A DNA stretch of 64,000 bases, taken from Roseinatronobacter thiooxidans. GTDB taxonomy: Bacteria > Pseudomonadota > Alphaproteobacteria > Rhodobacterales > Rhodobacteraceae. A program made the translations under genes and the position numbers. Below are positions 1 to 8,854 of the stretch, one piece after another. Below the pieces are notes generated by a model. The model saw nothing but the letters and a program-made list of their open reading frames with translations. It ran no database searches and was not told where the DNA came from. Every line of letters starts with the position of its first letter. Position 1 is the stretch's first letter. Location of the stretch: positions 1 through 64,000 of the forward strand of contig NZ_MEHT01000023.1 of NCBI RefSeq assembly GCF_001870675.1. The letters run 5' to 3'.

Positions 1-41
1 GTCAGTTTTGCGAGACTTTTCAGCCGTTCGCGCGGAGTCGA

Positions 42-107
42 GGCGCGTAGCGCCGCCGCGCATCGCCGGGCCGTCCCCCGGCACGGCGATTTGGCTTGGC
101 TACGCGC
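42..107. repeat. Nested stem-loop element in intergenic DNA
   Basis: GCGCGTAGC at 43-51 pairs with GCTACGCGC at 99-107. Inside lies a second hairpin, ATCGCCG (62-68) with CGGCGAT (84-90), extended by GCCG/CGGC around a TCCCC loop. GGCGC-GTA-GCGCC at 42-54 can form an alternative small hairpin. The rest of 1-266 shows no convincing gene. The element lies downstream of the efflux operon and could be a dispersed palindromic repeat or a terminator-like structure; only the pairing is seen directly. Confidence 0.5.
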
Positions 108-266
108 AAAGCCTTGATCATACGCGGATTTTGCCAGCATAAAGTGCTGTAGCAGGGGGAGCGGATCGCCGCACCACGGCCCTACGCTGCGCGGCTAGTC
201 TCATCACGCCAATGTCTGAAGAGCCCTCTATGCTGTCATTGCGCAGCTTTTGTCAGGTGCTGAACT

Positions 267-3200
267 CTAGATGGTTTTGCGCGCGGATGCGCGTGTCAAT
301 TCTGCTTCCAGATGCGCCATACCCGCCGAACGCGGCGTGCTGAAGCGTGCCAGCAGCAGATAGGCAACCGGGGTCAGATACAGCGTGGCAAGGGTCGCCA
401 GCCCCAGCCCGCCCACCACGACCCAGCCCAGCGCCTCGCGCGCCTCCGCCCCCGGGCCGACGGACAGCACCAAGGGCACGCCGCCCAGCACAGTTGACAA
501 CATGGTCATCATTACAGGGCGCAGCCGGATGGTTGTGGCGTTCAAGATCGCCTCGCGCACCTCTGCGCCGTCGTCGCGCAACTGGTTGGCAAATTCGACA
601 ATCAGGATGCCGTTTTTGGCCATAATCCCCACCAGCAGCACCAGCCCGATCTGGGAATAGATGTTCAGACTGACCCCTGTGAACAACAGCGCGAAGGCTG
701 CACAGGCCAAACCCAGCGGCACTGTGGCCATAACCACCACGGCAGAGATGAAGCTTTCAAACTGTGCCGCAAGAACAAGGAACACGATCAGAATCGCAAA
801 TCCGAACACAATCAGAATTCCGCCCGAAGTTTCATCCAGTGTTGCGGCTTCGGCCAGCGGAATCAGCCGCTCATCCCCGGGCAGGATTTCGGCGGCCAGA
901 CGTTCCGCCTCGGCCCATGCAACGCCCAGCGGCACAGCATCGCCAAGGCTTGCGGTTACCTGAACCGCGCGCTGCTGGCTTTCGCGGGTCAGTTGCGGGG
1001 CAATCGCGCGTTCTTGCAGGCTGATAAAGGCAGAGAGTGGCAGCATCTGCCCGCTTTGGGTGCGGATAAAGCTGCTTTCCAGATCGCCGGGGTCGCGGAC
1101 AGGGGTTCGGGTAGACAGCATCTGAATGTCAAAGCTGCGATCATCCACAAAGACCGAGCCTACGCGGCGGCCATCCAGCATGGCCTGTAGCGCCTCGCCC
1201 AGACCATCAAGGTTCACGCCCAGATCAGACGCGCGTTCGCGGTCTACCTCTATGGACAATTGCGGCTGCGTCGTCTCGAAATCCAGCCGGACCTGCCCGA
1301 AGCGCGCATCCTCGTTCATGCGGTCAACCAGTGCCTGCCCGCTATCGGCCAATGCGTCGTAATTGCTGCCCAGAATGGCAAAGCGCAGCCCTTGCCCTGC
1401 ACCCCTGATACGCAGGGAATTGGGCTGGATCGCAAAGGCGCGCACACCGATGATGTTGCGCAGCCCGGCATTGATCTGGCCCACAATCTCTTGTTGGCTG
1501 CGCGTGCGCTGGTCCCAGTCGGCCAGCGTCATGACCATGAAAGCCCGATTGTCGCCGCCCCCCAGCCCCACGATGGAAAACAGGTTCGTCACCTCGCCGC
1601 TTTCGCGCAAAGGCGCGATGGTCGCCTCGATCTCGCGGACTTTGGCATCGGTGTAGTCGATGGAGACACCTTGCGGCGCGGTCACGCTGAGAAGGGCCAC
1701 ACCCCTGTCCTCGGGCGGGGTCAGTTCCTGCGGCACGGATTGGGCCGCAAACCAGCCCGATGCCGCGAAGACCAGCGCGGCAAGGATCACCACGAAGGGC
1801 GCACCAAGGGCGCGTTCCAGACTGGATTTATAGGCGCGTGCAAGCCGGTCACCAAACCGCGCGACAGGGCCGCGTGGGGCAGGTTCGCCGCCTTCCTGCC
1901 CTTTCAGCAGCAGGCTTGCCAAGACGGGGCACAGTGTCAGCGCCACAACCGAGGAGAGAAGCACCGCCATTGCCAGCGTGAAGCCGAATTCCCGAAACAG
2001 GCCCCCTGCCTGCCCCGGCAGGAAGGACAGCGGCACAAAGACCGCTGCAAGCGTGGCGGTCGTTGTCACAACAGCAAAGAACACCTGCCGCGTGCCCAGC
2101 ACGGCCGCGGCCCGCGCCCCCAAGCCCTGCGCCCGCCGCCGCACAATGTTTTCCAGCACCACGATAGCGTCATCCACCACCATGCCCGTTGCCAGCACCA
2201 GTGCCAGCAGCGTCAGAATATTGACCGAGAACCCAGCCAGATACACTGCCGCCAGCGTGCCGATCAGCGCAATGGGCAGGGTCACGGCGGGAACAAGCGT
2301 TGCACGGGCATCGCGCAGGAACAGATAGATGGTGGCGATCACGATCAAAAGCGCCATGCTAAGGGTCTTGATCACTTCGGAAATCGCGCCGCCCACAAAG
2401 GTTGCCTCGTCCGAGGTGACAAAGATTTTCACATCCTCGGGCAGGATTTGCTGCACCTCATCCACGATGGCGCGCACATTTCTGGAGATATCCAGCGTGT
2501 TGCTTTGTGCCTGCCGGATAATGCCAAGGCCGATACCGGTGTCCCCATTGGCGCGCAGGATCGTTTCGCCCGGCGATGGCCCCAGCGTCACTGTGGCGAC
2601 CTGCCCAAGGCGAACATCATTGCGCAGCACAAGCGCTTCAAAGGCCGCAGGGGTCTGGACATTGGCAGTGGTGCGCACCTGAATGCTCTGGCGGTCATTG
2701 GACAGCGCGCCTGCGGGCACATCAAACGAGACATTGCGCAGCGCCTCGCGGATATCGGCAATGCTCAGGCCGCGCGCGGCCAGTTCCAGCATGTCGATAT
2801 CGACGCGAAAAATCGCTTCGCGCGCACCGAAAACTTGCAGATCGGCCACGCCGGGGGCCGAGATTAACCGATCTTCAACCAAATCCTCGACCAGCCGCGT
2901 CAGGTCTTGCACCGAGCGCGCGCGCGAGGTGACGCTGATCCGCATGACGGCATCGGAATCCGAGTCTGCCTTGATGATGCGCGGCTCGTCCACACCGTCG
3001 GGCAGTGCATTGCGGATGCGCCCGATTGCGTCGCGGATATCGGTTGCGGCCACGTCAATATCGGTGGCATCGCTGAATTCGGCCACCACACGCGAATTCC
3101 CGAAGCGCGAGGTCGAGGATATGGATTGCACCCCCGCCACGCGCCCGACTGCGCCTTCGATGCGGCTGGTCACTTCGCGGTCAATGGATTCCGGTCCCGC

Positions 3201-3410
3201 GCCACTGAACCCGGTCGAGATGGTGACCACCGGACGGTCCACATTGGGCAATTCGCGCACTTCCACGGCAAACAGGGCAGCAAGCCCCGCGATCACGATT
3301 AAAGCGCTGAAGACGAAGGCCAGAATGGGCCGGCGCACGAATAGCGCGATACCCGATCGCGCCACCTGACGCAGTTCGTCCTTGTCCCTATCGCTGGTAT
3401 CGGCTGGCAT
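267..3410 (-). CDS. RND-family multidrug efflux pump permease (AcrB/MexB-like)
   Basis: Predicted inner-membrane, proton-driven efflux subunit of 1047 residues, the usual length of the hydrophobe/amphiphile RND family. One transmembrane helix lies near the N-terminus (around FVFSALIVIAGLAALFAV), followed by a large periplasmic porter domain. A helix bundle follows with the characteristic TLLALVLATGMVVDDAIVVLEN segment, in which the paired Asp residues are the proton relay. A second porter domain and a second helix bundle (GLVLLVGIMAKNGILIVEF) complete the fold. The ATG at 3410 is preferred over an upstream start because AGGGCG precedes it and it sits 10 bp after the adaptor stop. The longer reading frame would add about 50 low-complexity residues and overlap the adaptor. 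It forms an operon with the adaptor; no TolC-type outer-membrane gene is seen. The substrate cannot be told from sequence. Confidence 0.93.
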   Translation of the reverse strand: MPADTSDRDKDELRQVARSGIALFVRRPILAFVFSALIVIAGLAALFAVEVRELPNVDRPVVTISTGFSGAGPESIDREVTSRIEGAVGRVAGVQSISSTSRFGNSRVVAEFSDATDIDVAATDIRDAIGRIRNALPDGVDEPRIIKADSDSDAVMRISVTSRARSVQDLTRLVEDLVEDRLISAPGVADLQVFGAREAIFRVDIDMLELAARGLSIADIREALRNVSFDVPAGALSNDRQSIQVRTTANVQTPAAFEALVLRNDVRLGQVATVTLGPSPGETILRANGDTGIGLGIIRQAQSNTLDISRNVRAIVDEVQQILPEDVKIFVTSDEATFVGGAISEVIKTLSMALLIVIATIYLFLRDARATLVPAVTLPIALIGTLAAVYLAGFSVNILTLLALVLATGMVVDDAIVVLENIVRRRAQGLGARAAAVLGTRQVFFAVVTTTATLAAVFVPLSFLPGQAGGLFREFGFTLAMAVLLSSVVALTLCPVLASLLLKGQEGGEPAPRGPVARFGDRLARAYKSSLERALGAPFVVILAALVFAASGWFAAQSVPQELTPPEDRGVALLSVTAPQGVSIDYTDAKVREIEATIAPLRESGEVTNLFSIVGLGGGDNRAFMVMTLADWDQRTRSQQEIVGQINAGLRNIIGVRAFAIQPNSLRIRGAGQGLRFAILGSNYDALADSGQALVDRMNEDARFGQVRLDFETTQPQLSIEVDRERASDLGVNLDGLGEALQAMLDGRRVGSVFVDDRSFDIQMLSTRTPVRDPGDLESSFIRTQSGQMLPLSAFISLQERAIAPQLTRESQQRAVQVTASLGDAVPLGVAWAEAERLAAEILPGDERLIPLAEAATLDETSGGILIVFGFAILIVFLVLAAQFESFISAVVVMATVPLGLACAAFALLFTGVSLNIYSQIGLVLLVGIMAKNGILIVEFANQLRDDGAEVREAILNATTIRLRPVMMTMLSTVLGGVPLVLSVGPGAEAREALGWVVVGGLGLATLATLYLTPVAYLLLARFSTPRSAGMAHLEAELTRASARKTI

Positions 3411-3420
3411 GTGTCGCCCT

Positions 3421-4644
3421 TCAAATGTCGGGGGTGGAATCTTCGGTATCTGTGAGCTGCCGCGCCGCTTCCTGCGGGGCATCTTCCGGCGTTGCGACAG
3501 GGGCAGGGCGCAGGTCGCTGACATCGACTGCCGCGCCGGGCCGAAGGCTTTGCACACCTTCCAGCACGACGACCTGCCCCTCGGTCAGGTCAGCGCGCAC
3601 GAGGACAGCATCATCGCGGCGCTGCGCGATACCGACGCTGACGCGCTGCGCGCGGCCTTCGTCATCGACTGCCCAGACAAACGCGCCCCCTCTGTCCCAT
3701 TGAATGGCGAGAGGGTCCACCAGTGGCAAAACCTCTCCTGCAAGGGGCACTGCGATGCGAAAAGCCATGCCCGGGCGCAGACGGTCGCCTTCATTGTCAA
3801 TCTCGCCCTGAATGCGCAGGGTGCGGTTGGCGTCGTCCACGCGGGCATCCAATGCCCGGACCCGCCCTGTCAGCATTTCATGGCCGCGTGACAGGGGGCT
3901 GACCTCCAGATCATCGCCCACGCCGATCTGGCCCACGAATTGCTCGGACACCTCGAATTCCATCAGAAGCTTGCGGCGATCATCCAGCCGTGAAATCTCG
4001 CCATTGGCAGGAAGCTGGTTGCCCGGTTCTGCGGCGATGATCCCGACCCAGCCAGAGATGGGCGCGACCACCTGTCTGCGACGCAATTCAAGTTCGGCAT
4101 CGCGGATATCCAGCTCGGCGCGGTTTAGGGCCAGTTCGGCTTCGTCAATCTGGACCTGCGTTGCCGATCCGCTTTGGCGAAGCTGGGCAACCCTGTCTGC
4201 GCGCGCCTGCGCATCGCGCAGGCCAAGTTGTGCGCGCGCCAGCGACAGCTGCTGCATATCGGCATTGATCTGCGCAACCTGTGTGCCTGCATCGACCCAG
4301 TCGCCGGACTGGATCAGCACCTCTTCCAATGTGCCCGCCACCTCGGTTGTCAGCATGACGCTGCGCTGCGGCCGGGCCGTGCCTATGGCGACAACGCGGC
4401 TGACAGCTTCGGCCATGACAACCTGCTGGCCCACGACACGCACCTCGCCCCCGCCACGGCCCCCAAACCCACCGCCGCCGCCAGCGCCGCCGTTTTCAGC
4501 GATGGGCAGGCCCAATGCGCGCATGGGGGCAAGCAGGCCTGCCCGCTCCAACACGGGGTGCGCCCCGGGCAGGAAAACTGCCCACCCCAAAACGCCTGCG
4601 ACCAGAAGCCCCAAACAGATAAGTGCTGTCTTGATCAGCTTCAT
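3421..4644 (-). CDS. RND efflux periplasmic adaptor subunit (membrane fusion protein)
   Basis: 407 residues of the HlyD/AcrA membrane-fusion family, which bridges an RND pump to an outer-membrane channel. An N-terminal membrane anchor or signal (residues about 5-25, LIKTALICLGLLVAGVLGW) is followed by a Gly-rich linker (GGAGGGGGFGGRGGGE, about 53-68). Next come a lipoyl-like half motif (GTLEEVLIQSGDWVDAGTQVAQI), an alpha-helical hairpin of about 60 residues (QLSLARAQLGLRDAQARADRV and onward), the second lipoyl half (RRQVVAPISGWVG), and beta-barrel and membrane-proximal domains. It is translated 10 bp ahead of the pump gene, so the two are co-transcribed. The C-terminal 40 residues are rich in Pro, Asp and Glu and probably disordered. 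Confidence 0.92.
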   Translation of the reverse strand: MKLIKTALICLGLLVAGVLGWAVFLPGAHPVLERAGLLAPMRALGLPIAENGGAGGGGGFGGRGGGEVRVVGQQVVMAEAVSRVVAIGTARPQRSVMLTTEVAGTLEEVLIQSGDWVDAGTQVAQINADMQQLSLARAQLGLRDAQARADRVAQLRQSGSATQVQIDEAELALNRAELDIRDAELELRRRQVVAPISGWVGIIAAEPGNQLPANGEISRLDDRRKLLMEFEVSEQFVGQIGVGDDLEVSPLSRGHEMLTGRVRALDARVDDANRTLRIQGEIDNEGDRLRPGMAFRIAVPLAGEVLPLVDPLAIQWDRGGAFVWAVDDEGRAQRVSVGIAQRRDDAVLVRADLTEGQVVVLEGVQSLRPGAAVDVSDLRPAPVATPEDAPQEAARQLTDTEDSTPDI

Positions 4645-4770
4645 CGTGCCACCACCACCCTGTCATTCTGTTAGACCCTTGGTCCTAGAGCATTTCTTGG
4701 AAAAAGGAAGTCAGGACACAGGGACGTTATCTTTTTTCCCCAAGAGATGCATGGTTTGGGAACCAAGTCC

Positions 4771-4820
4771 GCAGCATGCAAACAAATAGGGCATGCTGCC
4801 CGATTAAGGGCGCATGCTGT
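4771..4820. promoter_or_regulatory. Three GCATGCTGC-type repeats upstream of the efflux operon
   Basis: The 4645-5139 interval holds no convincing gene; a 112-codon minus frame there looks spurious. It contains GCAGCATGC (4771-4779), its exact inverted copy GCATGCTGC (4791-4799), and a third copy GCATGCTGt (4812-4820). Start-to-start spacings are 20 and 21 bp, about two helical turns, which suits cooperative binding of a repressor controlling the minus-strand efflux genes (start 4644) or the plus-strand ggt gene (start 5140). No regulator gene is adjacent. The function is inference; the repeats are plain in the sequence. Confidence 0.45.
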
Positions 4821-5139
4821 GTGCTGTCATACCGCGGATTCTGCGGGGGGCGGGTATGAGAAAAGCAAAATAGCAGATCATCCGCCGTGACCCTGCTGCC
4901 GAATTGGGGGCGAGAGGCGATAAAACCCCGCCGCTGTGCTGCCGATGCACCCCATGAGAAATTCGGAGAGTCGTTTCTCACCGGCCTTGCCAAAGTCAGC
5001 CATCCGGTGAACAAGTTACGAAAACCCCTGATCACACGAAAAATATCGCATAGGACGGTCGCCAAGTGAGTTTGACTTTCACCTCCATCTCCTCAACGGG
5101 TCTGACGGCTTTCGTCCCCGCGCCAGCCCATAGCGCCGC

Positions 5140-6669
5140 ATGAGCGGTGCGCTGACCACTCCGCACCCGCTTGCAACAGCGGCGGGAATGGCGGTTCTGA
5201 ACCAAGGCGGCACAGCCCCCGAGGCGGTTATTGCCGCGGGTGCCGTTTTAACAGTGGTGATGCCGCATTTTTGTGGCTTGGGCGGCGATGCTGTCTGGCT
5301 GGTGGTCGATCACCAAGGCCGTCAGCGCAGTTTCATGGCAATTGGCCAAGGCATTGACAGGCCCATGCCCCAAGGCCCGTTTCCACTTCGGGGGCCGGGT
5401 TCGGTGCTGACAACGGCCGCAGTGGTCGATGGCTGGGACCATGCGTTCAACTATGCCAAAACCCATTTGGGCGGACAGGCCCATTGGGAAGACCTGTTGG
5501 CACCAGCCATCAGCTTGGCGGGGCAGGGCATTGAGGTGTCGAAGTCCCAAGCCTTTTGGGGAGATTTCCGCGCAGCCGAAGCAGGCGCGTGGCCCGGCTT
5601 TGCCGCCATCTTCATGGATCAAGGCCAACCATTGCAAGCAGGTTCTCTGCTGCGCCAGCCCGCGCTGGAAACCAGTCTGCGCCAGATTGCCGAGAAGGGG
5701 GCCGCAGAGTTTTATCGCGGCGCACTCGCACAGCGGATCGTCGAGGGGTTGCGGGCAGAAGGCGTCGTCATTGGCCCCGAAGATCTGGCGCGCACCACAA
5801 CACAAGAGGCAGCGCCGCTTGCGCTGACATATCGTGACATGACCTTGTTGGCCCCCCCTGTGCCGACACAGGGGGTGACCACTTTGCAGATTATGGGGCT
5901 TTTGTCGCATTTCGATCTGGCCTCACTCCAGCCCGGCAGCGCCGACCATATACATTTGTGCGTCGAGGCGACCAAGCGGGCGTTCCTGACCCGCCACCAA
6001 ATTTCAGACACAACCGATGCGCGCGAGATGACATCGGAATGGCTGTCACATGACAGATTGGCGCAGCTTGCCCAGAACATCGCGGTTCAAGAAGCGCTGC
6101 CTTGGCCACATGTGTGGCAACATGGCGATACAGTGTTTATCGGGGCGGTCGATGAACAGGGGAATGCCGCAAGCGTGCTGCAAAGCACCTATTTCGACTG
6201 GGGAAGCGGGGTAATTGCGGGCGATACCGGTATTATCTGGCAAAACAGGGGCGCGGCGTTCAGCAGTGATCCCGCCCATCCCAATGCCTTTGCGCCGGGA
6301 AAACTGCCATTCTATACGCTCAACCCCGGTATCGCACTTGCGGGTGGCAAGCCGAAATTCGTCTATGGCACCCAAGGCGCGGACGGACAGCCCCAAACCC
6401 TAAGCATGCTTCTGACGCGATTGATCGATTTTTCCCAACCGCCCGAACACGCGCTTGCGGCCCCGCGCTTTTTGCTGGGGCGCACGTTTTCCGACAGTCG
6501 TGACAGCCTGAAACTTGAAGCCGATGTCGCGCCCGAAGTCATCGCAGAGCTGAAGGCGCGCGGGCATGAGATAAGCCTTATCGCTGCGCATAGTCCGATT
6601 GCGGGGCAGGCAGGGATCGCAACCTTGGGCCGTGCCGGATGCAGGGCATGGCATGATCCGCGCGAATAG
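5140..6669 (+). CDS. ggt: Gamma-glutamyltransferase family protein
   Basis: 509 residues of the Ntn-hydrolase gamma-glutamyltranspeptidase family, which cleaves or transfers gamma-glutamyl groups from glutathione or related amides. The N-terminal segment (TPHPLATAAGMAVLNQGGTAPEA) and FCGLGGDAVWLV match the family's large-subunit start. The expected autocleavage site and N-terminal Thr nucleophile is Thr331 in HGDTVF, followed by GAVDEQGNAAS, the typical small-subunit opening. The usual tandem Gly motif is less obvious. No signal peptide is apparent, so it may act in the cytoplasm, as many soluble ggt-like proteins of marine Rhodobacterales do. No clear Shine-Dalgarno is seen before the ATG. 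It stands alone on this strand, flanked by the efflux operon and a decayed transposase. Confidence 0.9.
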   Translation: MSGALTTPHPLATAAGMAVLNQGGTAPEAVIAAGAVLTVVMPHFCGLGGDAVWLVVDHQGRQRSFMAIGQGIDRPMPQGPFPLRGPGSVLTTAAVVDGWDHAFNYAKTHLGGQAHWEDLLAPAISLAGQGIEVSKSQAFWGDFRAAEAGAWPGFAAIFMDQGQPLQAGSLLRQPALETSLRQIAEKGAAEFYRGALAQRIVEGLRAEGVVIGPEDLARTTTQEAAPLALTYRDMTLLAPPVPTQGVTTLQIMGLLSHFDLASLQPGSADHIHLCVEATKRAFLTRHQISDTTDAREMTSEWLSHDRLAQLAQNIAVQEALPWPHVWQHGDTVFIGAVDEQGNAASVLQSTYFDWGSGVIAGDTGIIWQNRGAAFSSDPAHPNAFAPGKLPFYTLNPGIALAGGKPKFVYGTQGADGQPQTLSMLLTRLIDFSQPPEHALAAPRFLLGRTFSDSRDSLKLEADVAPEVIAELKARGHEISLIAAHSPIAGQAGIATLGRAGCRAWHDPRE

Positions 6670-6816
6670 GTTTTCCCGCGCGGCAAGGGGGTTCAGGACA
6701 AGACAAACCGCAGCGCACGCAGTTGCGCGGTTGTTCGGCCGGTATTCCCGCCCACAGGCCCGACCGGCTGGGGTGTCACGCTCATGTAAAGACATGACTG
6801 CCATCGGTCCGAGTGA

Positions 6817-7170
6817 ATGCCCGAAGACGTGAAGTTCGCTTTCATCGCGAAGCAACGGCACGTCTGCCCGGTCAGTTGGCTGTGCGATGTTCTGGAAGTC
6901 TCGCGCTCGGGCTTCCATGCATGGCTGAATCGCCCCATCAGCGACCAGACAATCCTTGAGGCGAAGCTCGGCACCGCCATTGGCAAGACCTTTTAGGCCA
7001 GCGGCCGGACCTATGGCGCCCGCGTGGTCAGGCGCGATGTCTTTGAAGAAAAGCTGATTTGCGCACTTCATCGGACCTTGCGGCAGATGCGCCAGAATGC
7101 ATTGAAAGCACGCCCAAAATGACGCGGAACGCCTGAGGACGATGGCAAGAGTTCGGTCATTGCGGACAAC
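6817..7170 (+). pseudogene. Degenerate IS3-family transposase (OrfB N-terminal remnant)
   Basis: Reading in one frame from the ATG at 6817 gives MPEDVKFAFIAKQRH, then WLCDVLEVSRSGFHAWLNR. After in-frame stops at 6994 and 7120 the frame continues with SGRTYGARVVRRDVFEEKL, LRQMRQNALKARPK and PEDDGKSSVIADN. These blocks match, in order, the N-terminal part of OrfB transposases of the IS3 family (the GVSRSGFHAWL and DRTYGARRV motifs). The DDE catalytic core is missing and similarity stops at about 7170. No inverted repeats were found. It is a dead insertion-sequence fragment between ggt and the TetR gene, which explains this gene-poor stretch. Nothing recognisable lies in 6670-6816. Confidence 0.8.
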
Positions 7171-7218
7171 AGAAGTGGTCGCGAAATTTCGGACCATTGG
7201 TCACATCTTAATATCCCA

Positions 7219-7968
7219 TTAACTTCCTTGAACTTGTCGAGATCCGGAGGGTTGGCCTGGCCTATCTGACAGGCACGCGCTTAAGACCAGTCCCTGGACC
7301 GTTGCGCTATAGGTTTCGATGGCGACGCCCCGTCGCCGGTATTTTGCCCGCTTTACATACCATTCCTGCAACAGTGGTTTGATGATCGCGGGCAGCAAAG
7401 GCGAGGTGTCACTCCGGAAGACCCCCATTTTCGTGCCACGCTCGATGACTTCTGCAAACAAGCGTTCGGTCAGCGCTTCGCTATCGACAGCGATCCGGCG
7501 TTCGGCGGGGGGGAAGTTCTTTGCTTCCATAAAGGCAAAGGTAAACCACGGCAGCAGCGCTTCGGTCAGGTGAAGATGCGTGTCGATAAGCCATCTGAGA
7601 TGCGCGACAGGGTCTGCGGCGAGCGTTGCGGGGGGGCGCCCCAGAACGCGTTGCACAAGATCTGTCACCTCAAGCAGGATCATCTTGAGCAGTGTCGTCT
7701 TGCTGTCGAAATAGGCATAAAGCCCGCCCGTGGACAGCCCAGATGCGCGCGACAGATCGCGTAACGACATGGCCTGAAAGCCGCCTCGGTTTGACAAGTC
7801 CAGTGCCGCTTCGAGAATCCGTTTGAGGCGCGGGACAGCGATGGCGCTTTTGCGTACACAGATCGTGTCCTGATGCCGTGCAAGGATCGACCGGCACAGC
7901 CCCTCGGTTGTCAGTTCAAAGCCGCTGCAACTGGCGGCATCTTCAAGGTGCGGTGCATTCTGCATCAT
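7219..7968 (-). CDS. TetR/AcrR family transcriptional regulator
   Basis: 249 residues from the ATG at 7968 (MMQNAPHLED). About 60 uncertain residues precede the TetR HTH: RILEAALDLSNRGGFQAMSLRDLSRASGLSTGGLYAYFDSKTTLL, with the characteristic GLYAYFxSK recognition-helix end. The C-terminal helical domain (WLIDTHLHLTEALLPWFTFAF) should bind an acyl or CoA-type ligand, as is common for TetR proteins next to acyl-CoA genes. It is transcribed divergently from the SDR/acyl-CoA operon, with a palindrome at 8032-8049 between them, so it is the likely local repressor and autorepressor. A longer upstream frame exists but would run across the operator and into the divergent gene, so it was rejected. Confidence 0.88.
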   Translation of the reverse strand: MMQNAPHLEDAASCSGFELTTEGLCRSILARHQDTICVRKSAIAVPRLKRILEAALDLSNRGGFQAMSLRDLSRASGLSTGGLYAYFDSKTTLLKMILLEVTDLVQRVLGRPPATLAADPVAHLRWLIDTHLHLTEALLPWFTFAFMEAKNFPPAERRIAVDSEALTERLFAEVIERGTKMGVFRSDTSPLLPAIIKPLLQEWYVKRAKYRRRGVAIETYSATVQGLVLSACLSDRPGQPSGSRQVQGS

Positions 7969-8031
7969 GTCCTCAGATTTGCATGTAAAAACTTCTTGCC
8001 ACAAGAGTGATCTTAACTGTAAACCTAATCT

Positions 8032-8049
8032 ATCGAACGATCGATCGAT
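8032..8049. promoter_or_regulatory. Probable TetR operator between divergent genes
   Basis: ATCGAACGA followed by TCGATCGAT forms a near-perfect 18-bp inverted repeat with one mismatched symmetric pair. It lies between the TetR start (7968) and the SDR start (8077). Position and symmetry fit a TetR-family operator covering the divergent promoters; the assignment is inference. Confidence 0.55.
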
Positions 8050-8076
8050 TTTTTGGGAAGGGAGGCCCTGAATATC

Positions 8077-8844
8077 GTGACCGATGCAGGTGTGGAACAT
8101 TGGCCGGGGCTGAAGGGGTGCAAAGCCCTTGTAACAGGGGCATCTGCGGGGCTGGGTGCGCATTTCGCAAAACTTCTTGCGCGAAATGGCGTTCATGTCA
8201 CTGCGGCGGCGCGGCGCGCTGACAAGGTTGCGGCGCTGTGTGAAAGCATTGAGGAAGCTGGCGGCAGCGCAACGCCCCTAAGCCTTGATGTGACAGATGC
8301 ACAAGGCGTTTCGCAGGCGCTGGCAGACAAGGTGTTCGACATTGTTATCAACAATGCAGGCATTGCTGTTTCAGCCAGTGCGTTCGATCATGATGCCGCG
8401 ATTATCGACAAGGTCATCGATACCAACCTGAAAGGGTCGTTTCATGTCGCCCGCACCGCCGCTGCCAATATGGCCGCACAGGGGCAGGGGGGCAGTATTG
8501 TCAATATCGCGTCTATTCTCGGGTTTCGGGTGTCGGGGCAGGTTGCGGCCTATGCTGCATCCAAGGCCGGATTGGTGCATCTGACGCGCGCCATGGCGCT
8601 GGAATGGGCGCGCCATGGGATTCGCGTGAATGCCCTGTGTCCGGGGTATATCGAGACGGATCTGAACCGCGACTTCTTTGCCACTGACGCGGGCAAAGCG
8701 CTGATCCGGCGTGTTCCGCAGCGGCGACTGGGGCAGCCGGAAGATCTGGATGGTGCGCTGTTGCTTCTGGCGTCTGATCTTGGACGCTTCATGACAGGAA
8801 CCGAAATTGTGGTCGATGGCGGCCATCTGGTTTCATCTCTCTGA
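8077..8844 (+). CDS. SDR-family NAD(P)-dependent oxidoreductase
   Basis: Classical short-chain dehydrogenase of 255 residues. It has the TGxxxGxG cofactor motif (TGASAGLG, residues 20-27), NNAG, and the Ser-Tyr-Lys catalytic set (NIASILGFRVSG, then YAASKAG). The C-terminal end is MTGTEIVVDGGHL. I prefer the GTG at 8077, preceded by GGGAGG 11 bp upstream; an in-frame TTG at 8053 would add eight residues but lies against the operator. As first gene of the operon it probably oxidises or reduces a hydroxy/keto acyl-CoA. In the lva pathway the SDR LvaD interconverts 4-keto- and 4-hydroxyacyl-CoA, and this gene sits beside comparable partners here. The substrate is not determined by sequence. Confidence 0.9.
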   Translation: MTDAGVEHWPGLKGCKALVTGASAGLGAHFAKLLARNGVHVTAAARRADKVAALCESIEEAGGSATPLSLDVTDAQGVSQALADKVFDIVINNAGIAVSASAFDHDAAIIDKVIDTNLKGSFHVARTAAANMAAQGQGGSIVNIASILGFRVSGQVAAYAASKAGLVHLTRAMALEWARHGIRVNALCPGYIETDLNRDFFATDAGKALIRRVPQRRLGQPEDLDGALLLLASDLGRFMTGTEIVVDGGHLVSSL

Positions 8845-8854
8845 AAGGGTTTCT

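Noticed and set aside
1260-2867. A 535-codon plus-strand open frame opposite the RND pump
   Set aside because: It is antisense to a gene with clear RND motifs. Its composition (Gln/His/Arg/Gly-rich) is typical of a shadow frame in high-GC DNA.
4727-5065. A 112-codon minus-strand frame in the gap before ggt
   Set aside because: No recognisable motifs or ribosome site, and it would overlap the repeat array and promoter region of the efflux genes.
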